A stretch of 64,000 nt of DNA, from NCBI GenBank assembly GCA_018697195.1, contig CM031879.1, positions 41,195,715-41,259,714 on the forward strand. Direction: 5' to 3'. How positions within the stretch are numbered: position 1 is the stretch's first letter; every line of letters starts with the position of its first letter. Shown piece after piece: positions 40,601 through 50,309 of the stretch. Source of the DNA: Certhia americana (Eukaryota > Chordata > Aves > Passeriformes > Certhiidae). A program made the translations under genes and the position numbers. Under the pieces are notes generated by a model. That model saw nothing but the letters and a program-made list of their open reading frames with translations. It ran no database searches and was not told the DNA's origin.

Positions 40601-42673
40601 TTTATTTCTTAAATTTTTTCCAGTAATGATTTCCATTCGGATGCAAAGCATTAGCTAGGTCTTCCATGTTTCACTAACCTGGGATCTTGGAAACCATAGA
40701 TTTTATAATCTTTAATGCCACCTAATGTGTGACATTTCATAGCTTTGATTGAGGATTCAATATAATTATCACAAGTAATTCACAGTCACAATTACTTTCC
40801 CCATGCAAATATTTGCATTAAAAAAAAGTATTCCATGTAGTAAAAATGTATTCCATTCCATAGCTTTTTACCAACCTTAAGCTTGTTCTAGAATCTATGA
40901 CAAAATAGACTTAAGTGGAAGAATATCAAGAACCATTATATAGAAATGTTTTCAGAAAAAAATGTTTTCAGAAAAAAATGTTTTCAGTCCACACTCTACA
41001 TGAGAGACTCCCAGAGTATGAGAAGCAGCAAAAAAGTCATGACTTGGATCAGTCACTCTTAGTTAACTGTATTAAGATGAAATACTCATCTTAAACCTGA
41101 AACAGATGTCTAGGGTTCCTCAAAAGTTATTTGATAGGTGTATGGGATCAGGCTGGGATAGAATTAACTTTCCCCATGGCATCTCTCAGTGCTGTGCTTT
41201 GAATTAACAGGTGAAAAGGTGTTGATAATGCACCACTGCTCAGAGACTGCTGAGCAGTGCTGGCACAGCACAAAGGCTGTCTCTCCAACATTTCCCTCTC
41301 ACCAGTAGGTCAGGGGTGCTCAAGATCTAAGGAGGGGATACAACCAGGACAGGTGACCCAAGCTGAGCAAAGGGATATTCAACATGGCATCTGGTCAGCA
41401 ATAAATCTGAGAGAAAGGAGGCAGCAAGGGCAGGAGGGTAGGCTTTATTTTTAAGGTGTTTGTTGTCAGGAGCACCTGCTACACATACTTAAGTCCTACC
41501 ATCCTGGAATGGTAGTAGGAATAAATCTATGTATTCATACTACCTGCTGATGGGAAGTAGAGAATAAATCTATCGTTTCTCTTTGCTTCTGCATGCTACC
41601 TTTGTTTTTCTTCATTAAACTGCCTATATATCAACTCACAAGTTTTTAACCTTAATTTCTTCCCCTGTGTCTCTGAGAAGGGGGAGTGGGAAAACATCTT
41701 GATGGTCACCTGACAGCCAGCTAAGGTCAACCCACCTCAAAAGGTATCCCAAGAGAATGGTTCACACTTGTCTTGGAGCATGGTCTTGGGATGCCAAGCC
41801 TAATTTTAACCAGATAGAATGAGTAAAAAAATCCCTTTCTAATTATCTTTAGGTCTTTCCTCACTTTGGAGATTACACTTAGAATGTGTGATTACAGTAC
41901 TTGATGGTCTGCAAAAGGACATGCTGACAGAGGTGCTTTAAACAAGTTTAACTCCTTGAGGTGCACAGGTGATTAATTCACATGGAAACTATCAGGAGTA
42001 GCACACTAATTGCATCTGAAGTACTAGAGCTGGTCAGTCTCCTGGACCTTCTGCAAATCAGTTGGATACACAACCTTGTTAAAGTATGCATTTTGCCAAT
42101 GAGTCTAAAAATTAGTTAAACAGAATGGCTTCTATTTGCACATAACTGAATTTTAAAATCTTAAGTTGAAGACAGCAACAGCAGAAAACGGTATTTGAGC
42201 TTTTTCCCCATTGTTTCAGAAGTCTGAAGATATGATTCAGAACTCTCTAAAGTCAAGTCTTAAAGAGTTACTTCACACAGGCTAGATCTGTTGAAGGCGT
42301 GCTGTTTTTCTGGGTCTCTGTGGTATTGCTCATCATGTAAACTATGCATAATAAAAACTAACCAGTGACCTTGAATAAATATTGAATTTTACACATAGAC
42401 CCACTTGTGTTGTTCACATCGTTATGATAACAAGATTTTAAGCAAATAAAGTCCTAACCGTAATCAAGAAATCAAATGTATCCTGCTTAAAACACAATAA
42501 TTTTCAGTGATTAAAATATAACTTGCAAGACTGACATGCCCCATCAAATAGTACACTGACATACCTATAAAATTTGCTTGATTTCTACAGCACTGACCAC
42601 TGATATCTCCTGGGATATGAAGAACTATGAATGCTTAGGACTCTCTTGGGTGGTACATGGTATTAGGAATGTA

Positions 42674-42707
<34 letters not shown>

Positions 42708-44677
42708 TTTTGGCTAAACAACTATGAAGAAAAAGACTCTCACAGGGAGGTCAATCCATATGCAAAGCAAAACTGTTCAACTGCTGTGAAGAATAAACTT
42801 CACCTGATGAATTTTAAAAAGGCTGTTTGAAGAGCTCAGTAATGGAAGATAATCCTGCTCTGGAAAAGAAGCTTACCAGTGCACCCTGACTCTGCCTATT
42901 CCATGCCTTCTAAAAAAAAAAAAAAAACCAGCCAAAAACAACCTGTGCTGGGATATCTTGTATCTTTCCTTGCTGGGTGCAACATCATTCATCCTGAATT
43001 TCCTTTCACCTGGATAAAAACACCAAAGTCTTGATTTATCTCTGTCCTTCACTCAGAAACTTGGAAAGGGCCACCCTGTGTTTTGATGTTATAGGATCTC
43101 ACACAGAGAGCACAGCACAGGAGGATCCCACCTAACATTAAATGCATTACTAAGAAGTCTGTTGTTTGAATGAAAAAAACTCAGTGATGAGGCACATTCT
43201 AAATAACTTCTCTCGTTTCTGGGAAGGAAATTGTTTCTGTAGGAATGATAAAGGCTTCACTTCTAAGAGCAAAGAGAGGCAGAAACTGTGGTTTATGAAG
43301 TGATGTGAAATCGAACTGGTAGTGACTTTATCAGGAAGACAAGCTCAAGTGGAATCTAGGAGATCACAAGAGCAGCACAAGGGAAACAAGCCAAAGGCAA
43401 GGTAAGTTCCTTATAGCAAAGTTCTTCTCAATCCCTCTTAGACTGAAAATTTATTTCCTACAAATTATAAATTTCTTATCTTAACACTAACTTTAAGATT
43501 ACTTTTATCTCTTCAGTTCTCCTATTTCAGAATAAGTTATTCTTAAATTTGGTTAAGTTATCCTAAAATTGTCTCTCTCCTTTGATTTCAATGTTATCCA
43601 ATTTCTATCTTACACTGATGAAAGAGTTTCTCCTGTCCCTGCTGCTGTAATCATGAATCTTTCAAAGGATTGTATTTTCATGAATTATGCATTTTTATGT
43701 GAAAAAGTACTAAAATATTATGTATAAAAATTAAGATACCATATTATTTAAATGTTATATTTTTCACTCAACTTCTATTAACATACAATCCTGAATCACA
43801 GAGTGCCTATATTACCTTCAGCAAAGTTGTGCTGATGCCTAATCAGCAGAATAAGAACAAAATTAATGTATTCTTTTTAGCAATTGTAAAGAAATAAAGG
43901 ATTGTAGAAGAGGAAGTCAACAAGTGGAGTCTGTTGCTTCTACTGGTGACATATATTACCAGCTCATACTGTATCAGAATTTCAACAGTTTTCCTTCAGT
44001 AATTTTTCTTACTTTCCTGTGTTTTTAAATTAAAATGCTTTCCCTTTCTTTTTTCTTCCTTCTGCCACTTTCCTAACAGCAATATAAAACATTAGCATTT
44101 ATAGCCTTAAATGTTTGTACTGAACTTTAACCTAAGGAAACAGCATTTTACAACCTCATTTAATAGGAAATGCTTGAAATCCTGTCTCAATTTCCTCCAT
44201 GAATCGCCCAGATTGATAAATCATGACGATCTCCAACACAATTTGTGGAATTGCATGGAGACCTGAGGAAAGCATGGTACCTTTCACCTACTCTTAAAAG
44301 TTGCCACAAATAAACCTCCAAATAATCAGAATATATTTTGGCTGTGTTTGTCGGTTAGAGAAAAAGTGAATGAACTGAAAAGTTCAACCACTTTTCAGTT
44401 CCACATGAGTAGATTTGTCTGATAAGTAATTTCATGGCAAAGAAAAACTGATCAGTAACTACTACATTTATTCACTTTGGAAAGACAGAAAAAATTAAGT
44501 TCTAATTACCTCTACTTGGTCAGACTGCTTGTTTTCATCATAGGTAAATGGATGAGGCAGCTCTCCAAATGGTATGTCATAGAACTCAGAATCATAAATT
44601 GCAGTATCACTGATAGGAGCAGTTCCAACAGACTCAAAGATAAAAAATCCCAGAAAAGCAGTTACAAAGATCTGCAT
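28508..44677 (-). CDS. EPYC: Epiphycan, class III small leucine-rich proteoglycan (six coding exons)
   Basis: Joined coding exons 44510-44677, 34282-34435, 32340-32498, 31536-31738, 29891-29986 and 28508-28678 give 951 nt, 316 residues plus stop; mammalian epiphycan is about 322. Residues 1-20 are a signal peptide (MQIFVTAFLGFFIFESVGTA). Residues 21-107 are an acidic, Tyr-containing extension. Cys112, 115, 117 and 124 form the C-X2-C-X-C-X6-C cluster of the SLRP family. Leucine-rich repeats run from about 139 to 290 (for example LQELVLRDNRIRQLP). Cys273 and Cys306 form the C-terminal ear-repeat pair. The product is a secreted matrix proteoglycan of growth-plate cartilage, thought to bind collagen fibrils. 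One Ser-Gly pair (Ser98-Gly99) could carry a glycosaminoglycan chain. Asn296 (NLS) is an N-glycosylation sequon, whereas the sequon I recall just upstream in mammals (NLT) reads DFT here. All splice sites are GT-AG with agreeing phases and there are no stops, so the gene looks functional. Confidence 0.96.
29891..29986 (-). CDS. EPYC: EPYC exon 6
   Basis: The acceptor cttcctctag and the donor CAG then gtatgc bound 96 nt in phase 0, encoding residues 229-260. It holds one leucine-rich repeat (LQHLYITDNNLDHIP) and the start of the next (LPLPESLQALHLQ). Confidence 0.95.
30415..31475 (+). mobile_element. CR1 LINE ORF2 fragment in EPYC intron 5
   Basis: About 1 kb of the CR1 reverse-transcriptase ORF in plus orientation, antisense to EPYC. 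An unbroken stretch at 30899-31315 reads VPQGSLLGTILFNMFINDL, FTDDTKLGG and KFNKGKSRVLHL, all standard CR1 RT landmarks. The catalytic YxDD-type motif appears as FTDD. Upstream (30480-30890) the same reading is broken by stops. Similarity stops near 'gattaggggactggag' at about 31450, so the element lacks its own 3' UTR and tail, which points to a later deletion. Confidence 0.9.
31536..31738 (-). CDS. EPYC: EPYC exon 5
   Basis: The acceptor ctctgccag and the consensus donor AAA then gtaagt bound 203 nt encoding residues 161 (split codon) to 228. It carries repeats LKRIDLTANFISDIHKDAF, LQELVLRDNRIRQLP and LRFIDVSKNRLG. A CR1 relic ends about 60 bases beyond the donor, inside intron 5. Confidence 0.95.
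32340..32498 (-). CDS. EPYC: EPYC exon 4 (cysteine cluster)
   Basis: The acceptor ccttgatag and the donor TTAA then gtatgg bound 159 nt encoding residues 108 (split) to 161 (split). It contains CLLCTCLGTTVYC, the C-X2-C-X-C-X6-C N-terminal cap that assigns the protein to SLRP class III, and the first repeat (YFYSRYNRIKKISRNDF). Confidence 0.95.
32650..32676. repeat. 12-bp perfect inverted repeat in EPYC intron 3
   Basis: TATAATTGCAAC and its complement are separated by AGT, forming a compact AT-rich hairpin. It contains TTGCAA, the core half of C/EBP-type sites. It may be chance. Confidence 0.6.
34282..34435 (-). CDS. EPYC: EPYC exon 3 (acidic extension)
   Basis: The acceptor ccctag and the donor GATG then gttagt bound 154 nt encoding residues 57-107 plus the first base of codon 108. 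It is acidic (TEETEDEASS) and includes PKLIDGSS and GSGVLGPQT, matching the LIDGSS and GVLGP blocks of mammalian epiphycan. Ser98-Gly99 is the only Ser-Gly pair in this exon. The mammalian PSG near its start reads PSV here. The long Glu run of human epiphycan is much shorter. Confidence 0.93.
35990..36487 (+). mobile_element. CR1 LINE 3' end in EPYC intron 2
   Basis: The plus-oriented CR1 3' region begins near 'aagaccccacctgcagtactg' and includes 'gctgagagagttggggttgtt' and 'aacctgggcttgttgaaagtgtccctgccc'. It finishes with 'ggtcccttccaac' and the terminal 'tctatgattctatga' octamer repeats. It is 5'-truncated and antisense to EPYC. Confidence 0.85.
39208..39320 (-). mobile_element. Short CR1 3' end in EPYC intron 2
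   Basis: 'catagaatcacaggatggtttgggttggatggggcc' followed by 'atcatcc', 'aatccccttgccacagg' is the reverse-strand CR1 terminus, only about 110 bp long. It lies in the same orientation as EPYC. Confidence 0.75.
40946..40987. repeat. 16-bp tandem repeat, about 2.6 copies
   Basis: The unit ATGTTTTCAGAAAAAA recurs exactly with period 16 in EPYC intron 2. The copies are identical, so the expansion is recent or stabilised by slippage. Confidence 0.85.
41139..41741 (+). mobile_element. ERV solo LTR in EPYC intron 2
   Basis: It starts TG-TATGGGATCAGGCTGGGATAGAATTAA and carries the layout of a bird ERVL-like LTR: 'gctgagcagtgctggcacagc', 'caggacaggtgacccaagctgagcaaagggatattc', 'cagcaataaatctg', 'cattaaactgcctatatatcaactcac', then a purine/G-rich tail 'gagaagggggagtggg' and 'ggtcaacccacctcaa'. 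No retroviral genes flank it, so it is a solo LTR left by recombination. The exact 3' boundary and target-site duplication are unclear. Confidence 0.8.
42677..42705. repeat. Perfect 29-base A homopolymer
   Basis: An uninterrupted run of 29 A in EPYC intron 2. On the EPYC sense strand this is a T run. It is not next to a recognisable retroposed sequence. Confidence 0.9.
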
Positions 44678-44688
44678 TGTTTTCTTTT
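44510..44688 (-). CDS. EPYC: EPYC exon 2 (start codon and signal peptide)
   Basis: The acceptor ttctctttcag precedes 11 nt of 5' UTR and the ATG at 44675-44677. The coding part (168 nt, residues 1-56) ends GTAGAG then gtaatt in phase 0. It encodes a hydrophobic leader, then APISDTAIYDSEFYDIP, an acidic stretch with tyrosines that could be sulfated. This start is the only ATG that gives a signal peptide. Confidence 0.95.
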
Positions 44689-46833
44689 CTGAAAGAGAAG
44701 AAAATTATCAGATTGTAGGTATCTGGTATTGACAAGGAATCTACCACAACTTAATGTCACAAAACCCCACAATATTTCTGATGAATAATTCTTATTTTTT
44801 TATGGTGACTTGGTGGTTTAATCTGGTTTTCTTCATGAAGAATCCCTGGATCTGAGAATTCTGAGGACTACTTTGGCCATATTCATAGTCATATAATTCA
44901 AAAAGGCCTCTTGAATTTTATTGGTGTAAAAATACACTGACTTCAATTGGAAAGAGAATGGCATTTTTTCCCATTTCATCTAACTTCACCTATTTTCATT
45001 GCACTTAGATACAAACTTTTGAGAAACAAGAGAAAAAGTAAATTATTATATAACTTGTCTTTATCACAATATATAATCTTTTAGAATGTATGACAACGTA
45101 ATATTATATCTCCCCTCCATCATAAAAAAAGCTCAACGGAATCAAACAAACAAACAAAAATTTAAAAAAAAAAAACTCCAAAACCTAAAAAAACCCAACC
45201 TCACCAACAAAGCCCCACCAGCTTATTAGAAAATATGAAAATATTAGAAACTCTGTTACCTGTTTTCATTTTTCACCTGTTAGTTGTTTTGTCAGCACAT
45301 AATTTTAATTGGTGTGGCACATTTGGACCATACTTTTGCAAAGGTCTTGGGAGGAAAAAAAAAAAAAAAGTGTCCTCCACAACCCTGTGGGTAGTAGTGC
45401 CAATGCTCTGAATTCCTTCACTATTCAATCAACATCATTTTTAAGTAGTGAGAAATTGTGGTGCAATGTATTCACCTGCTCTCCTTGGAAAATAGAATCA
45501 TAAAATTGAATTATCACCCATTTAAAATTCTTAAAAATTGAATTATCACCTATTTAAAGTTCCAGAATTTTGTAAAATGGTAAAGAATTGATGCACTAGT
45601 GTTTATGCATTCCCCCTCCCTTGTAAATGTTGCATTCACTATTATCATGTAAGATGCCTGACACAGGGCTCTATTCAGCATTCTTTACTTACACTTTTAT
45701 TTATTTACAGCTCACGTTAATTTCACCAAAATCACAGGATAATGGGCAATACATAAGTCTAATAGACTGTACTATGTGATGCCGTGATACACACTCTTAA
45801 ATATTTAATTTCAAAAGTGTAACTACTTATAATACAGTATAAGAAATACATGAGACTTTTTTTTTTTTAACGTATGTACTGAGCAACAAGCTGAATTTTA
45901 GCTTCATGAAAAGAGGTCTTTATAAAGCTGTTTTAGGCATGAGGATATGAAATTCCACTGGGGATGGTCAGTAATACAAGGCTCTCATTTTCCTCTCATT
46001 TTTTTTATTCATAAAGACTTCAGTTGCTGCTGGAAGAAACTAGAGTCACTGGGTCTTCTCTTTGAGAAAGCGTAGATTAATTTCACCTTTCAGTATTAGC
46101 TTCCAATATTACAAAAGTATTCTGCTTTATTAAAAAAATTAAATAAAGTAAAATAAAATAAAGCTGCAATCAATCTCTGAAATAAGCAGGTTTTAGTATA
46201 CTAGAATTAGAAGGGTTTTTCCTGTCTTTATGTTTTCTGCTGCCTATTTTTAACAGAACTTGTTTTGGTCTTACTTTTCCTTTCCATGTCATTTATCCCA
46301 GATGATTCAGCTATAAAGGGTGTTATCTACTAACCCAAAAGATAGTACTAACATACGTGGTACAATTTTTCCTCTGAATAAACAGTTGTTAAATTAAACA
46401 ATTGCTCACTATGCAAAATTATTTTCATGTCACAACTCCTAAAATTAAAAGATTTTTAAAGAGTATAAGTCTTGATGAGAATTAATGTTTTGCATGTATA
46501 GAGACAAAACCAGCACATATCTGTGGAAAAAAAAATTACCTATGGCTATAATATCTGGACTAATTTGCTGTGTTTGTGTGTCTCAATTTCCCTTTCATGA
46601 AATATATTGGAATACACTGTAGAAATATTGGCATCTGCAGTAGCTGTAAGATCAAATATTTTGATGAAGATTATGTACACTTCTCACAGGAAGGAACTAA
46701 GACATATCCAGGGAAAAAAAACCGGTCTCTACAATCGGCGAGCTTTGAATTGGTATTAAGCATGATAAAATAAAACAAATACTAGTATTTCCAGTGATAA
46801 AAATTCAACTAAGAGAAAAGTGCCAAAACTTAC

Positions 46834-46970
46834 CTTTAGCTTCCACTGTCTCAGATGGGATGGAGTGACTCAAACTGCAGAGCCAGTGCTATTAGACCCT
46901 GACCAATGGCAGTGGCATTCTGGGGCTGTGGGAGGTAGTACAGCTTCTACCCTCAGCTGAAGACCTCAGC
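46834..46970 (-). other. EPYC: EPYC non-coding exon 1 (predicted)
   Basis: On the minus strand, a consensus donor CTAAAG then gtaagt (plus 46828-46833) closes a moderately GC-rich stretch about 2.1 kb upstream of exon 2. Mammalian EPYC also starts with a non-coding exon. The 5' end near 46970 is inferred from the TATA-like element; it could lie nearer the donor, since an inverted CCAAT (plus gaccaatgg at about 46901-46909) lies within the predicted exon. Confidence 0.6.
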
Positions 46971-46997
46971 CCAGAGAGTTTCTCAGACTTAAACCAC

Positions 46998-47053
46998 CTT
47001 TATGTATGGTTTTGCAGAACTGAATTTTTCGGAAGGTCAAACAAAGATTTGTT
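46998..47053 (-). promoter_or_regulatory. EPYC: EPYC promoter: TATA-like box and SOX-type palindrome
   Basis: ACATAAAG at 46998-47005 (minus strand) is a TATA-like box about 30 bases before the predicted start. Upstream at 47040-47053 lies AACAAA-GA-TTTGTT, a perfect 6-bp inverted repeat whose halves match the core of SOX-family sites. SOX9 drives many cartilage matrix genes, so the placement suits EPYC. The two-base spacing is closer than usual for SOX9 dimer sites. This is a motif match only. Confidence 0.4.
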
Positions 47054-50000
47054 GTAAGGAAATGGCATATTTAATGTCATAGTTTTTTACCCCTTCCCCT
47101 CAAATTTCTTGCTGCTCTTACCAATACACCCATCATACACTGAGTTGTATTCTGGAAACAAGTTTTTTGTATAATCTAATAACCTACAAATACAAATTTG
47201 TTGGTGCCCAAAATCAAATCTTAAGCAAATTGTGTTATATATTAATATTTTGCCTATATGTAACATCTCTATTTTGTGGCTTATTATACATGATAATGTT
47301 TAATGAATTTCCATCTACTGCAAGTATTACCTGGTATGTATTCAGAGGTAACTTTTCCCCCCTTTACTTTTCTGTAAGTACTTGTGAAGCAATGCTCATT
47401 GAATATACTATTTCCAGTGTTTGCCTTCTGAGAGGAAATGCCACTTCCTTAATAGATGTGAACCTCTATCATATGCTGCAAATGACGGGCTTAGACTGTA
47501 GTATAATGTGCACTATTACACCAGAAAAAGTTTTACTGTATTAGCATGTCAAGCTATCTCTTTTCCTAATTGATTGTGTTTTCTTTATTATCAGTTCCTA
47601 CTCATTTTTATACTTTTATGTTATCAGTATTTCTACAACATGCAGTCCTCTGAAGATCTTCATAATTTTTCCAACTCTTTAATGAAATATGCATCCTAAT
47701 ACTGTCAGCATCCAATATTAACAACAGAACCTCTCCTGTATCTCTGAAGGGATGTAAGATTCATGTATAAGGCTCCAATGTGCTATGTAAATTTTATTCC
47801 CTTGGCTTTATGCTACTTCTGCAACATTTTTTTTTTTTTTTCCAATAAGGCCATCTTAGTGGTCCAAATTTGCACGAGGCAAATTTTAAGCCACATGCCT
47901 TGTAGCAAGAATCTAAGATGTTTAACAGCGTTTGGCCAAGAGGTCAAAGGGTAGAAGAGCAATAGCTCTGTTAACAGATAGGTAGAAGTTAGGGTGTTAC
48001 GGGACATACCAAATAGCTTAAGGTATCATGTGCTATTCTGACAATTGAGTCAAGCCTGCAGTGGCTTATAGCATTATGACCACTCTTGGATCACAGACTT
48101 CTTTCTAAGGAAGGTTTAGGTTGAATTGCCTCTATGAAAATAGGGGGTTTGAATCACCAAATTGTTAATTTCTTTTTTTGCTGTCTTCCCCATTGCAAAA
48201 ACATCTTCTTCCTTGAAGAATCAGGGCAATAAGTACAGTGAAAAGACCATACTATTGTATCCTGTTGCTCTTCTCTTTCTTCAGATCGATCAATAGCCTC
48301 AGTTTACTCCTTAGTTTAGTGATCTAGTTGCAATGCCTGTGTATGCTGCTTCCTGACAACAAAGCAAACATCTGTACCTTCCTAGTGCTGCTGGTAATTG
48401 TTATGCTGTTTCATTTGCAAGTAGTTAACATTATTTCACTTTTAAGTATAGTATTCTCTGCTGTGCTTGGTATTTGAAGATTAATTCTGCTAAATCCTCA
48501 CTTTCAAAATGTCTTCTTCATTTAAAAAACATATCCGCTCTAGGAAGGTCCAATATTCATTGCTCTCACTTGTGCAAAAGATCCCAATTTTGTATGCTTT
48601 ATTGAAGGAAAATTTTTACCTGAAACAAGTTATTTATATAATTAATAACGTTTTTCTTCATTCTTATACAACTAAATAAATTTAGGCATAATGAGACCTA
48701 GGCCTGAAACCTTTGTATCTTTTGGTCTGTAGGTTTGATTCTTTTGTTTTATAAGACTAATGAAATTCAAACCACTTTGTGTCTGGATCTTAATTTTGAT
48801 TTTAGTTTTATACTGCATTCCTGTCAGAATACAGTATGCTTTGCTGGCCTTGTTTTCCAGAAACAATAAGCAAGTAAAATTAATTGAAGGCAAAAGTTAA
48901 CTTACAAATATTGTATTTCTTTTCTTAGAGCCTGGGAAACTTAATCTGAAAAGGAATATATTTTATATAAAGAATTTTACAAGCTTATGAGCATGTAAAA
49001 TTGCAGAGCATACATATAAGAAAACAGTTTTGTTTTTTTTGGTTAATACTTTAAAAAACAAGAATTTGGAGATTGAGTGGTGTATCTATAAGGGACATGC
49101 CTTAGTTGATGCTGAAATTAATGTTTGGCAATTTGTTTGAGCTTGGATGACAGAAGTCCTCATGCTAGCAATCCTAGGCCAGCTAGAAATCCAAGGGACC
49201 AAAAAAAAATATATAAAAGAAAAAAAAGACTACTTAGAGACCTTGTGGTATTGCTGAGCATAACCCCAAGCATTTAAAAAAGCTCACAGAAAATTTTTGC
49301 TTGAGTTAGAAACTGATTCAGATCACTGCTTGCATTTTCTGAATCCTGTTATCACAGAAGATAATGAAATTCCTGAGAATGACAAAAGAACATTTGGGAG
49401 TGAGCTTTTCATGTCCTCTAATTAGTCCTTTCACTGACACTTGGGTTTTTTCCAGATCATCTGGCCTTGTGCAGTCTAAGTTACTGTCTTGTGAACTTCC
49501 TCAGCTGTATTTAAATCTTGCTGTCTGACTTAGTTGGGCTTGATTAAAAGCTCACTGAAGTTAATGGAGAGTTCCATCACATTAAGTGGTTTTGGGGCAC
49601 TGCTTAAACTAGAAGCATACCAAGCTGTGACCATTGCCTAACACATTCCTAGTCAGAATACATTCCCACTGCAGAATTTCTGGCAGTAGTAAATGGATTA
49701 ATTTACTCCCCTGTTTTTTTTAAGAGGGCTTTGTTTCCATTTCAGTTCGTCCAGTTCTTGGAGGTGCATTGACTCCTAAGTGTGTTCTTGAACTCAGTGC
49801 CAAAACCTCAGGGTCGTCCTATTCTTGTTTTGTCCAAAACCTTGATTATAAAGCGCTGAGACTTTGGTTCAGAACTGTCAGTGTTCACTTGTTATAATTT
49901 TTTCTTTGCTTTCTTTTATTTCAGTCCTCACAGATTCATCCCCAGGAACTTACAATAAGAAAAAATGTGTGGAAAAAATATTATCTTTGCCATAAAATGA

Positions 50001-50206
50001 AAAATCCTGTCTGACTCGGAAAGAGCTTGGGTATTGTAACAAGTTTCCCTCTTGTCAGCTACTCGGCCTGCCAGTCTGAACAGAAGTAGAGGTCTTCAGT
50101 CTACTGTGTCAGCTCTGGAAAATTCTAGTACTGATTTTTAACAAGAAGAGCAAGATATGTTCAGCTTTGATAGAAGTGACAGGGGAATCCTAAAATAACT
50201 TGTTTG
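47054..50206. other. EPYC upstream intergenic region
   Basis: No supported exon. The 125-codon plus frame at 47167-47544 has no domain and no splice context, so I regard it as chance. A 48-bp segment at 47756-47803 is repeated at 53257-53304. Confidence 0.5.
47756..47803 (+). repeat. Dispersed 48-bp repeat, copy A
   Basis: It matches 53257-53304 at 45 of 48 positions in the same orientation. The flanks differ. A T run follows shortly after this copy (about 47827-47841). Confidence 0.65.
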
Positions 50207-50309
50207 TTTTGTTGTTTCACCTTGGCACCTGGCTAAAAGATCCTCCTGGTCTGAAGCCAGGAGGATCTTTTAGCCAGGTGCCAAGGTGAAACAACAAAAG
50301 GTCTGAAGC
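50207..50309. repeat. Perfect 43-bp inverted repeat with 7-nt loop
   Basis: The left arm (50207-50249) and right arm (50257-50299) are exact reverse complements, separated by TCTGAAG. The 10-mer GGTCTGAAGC occurs at 50248-50257 and again at 50300-50309, so removing 52 bases restores a plausible ancestor with a single arm. The pattern is what a replication template switch leaves behind. No coding frame or terminal features of a DNA transposon are present. An RNA from here would form a long perfect stem. Confidence 0.95.

Noticed and set aside
47167..47544. 125-codon plus-strand frame upstream of EPYC
   Set aside because: AT-rich, hydrophobic in a patchy way, no domain, no splice or promoter context. 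It is best explained by chance.
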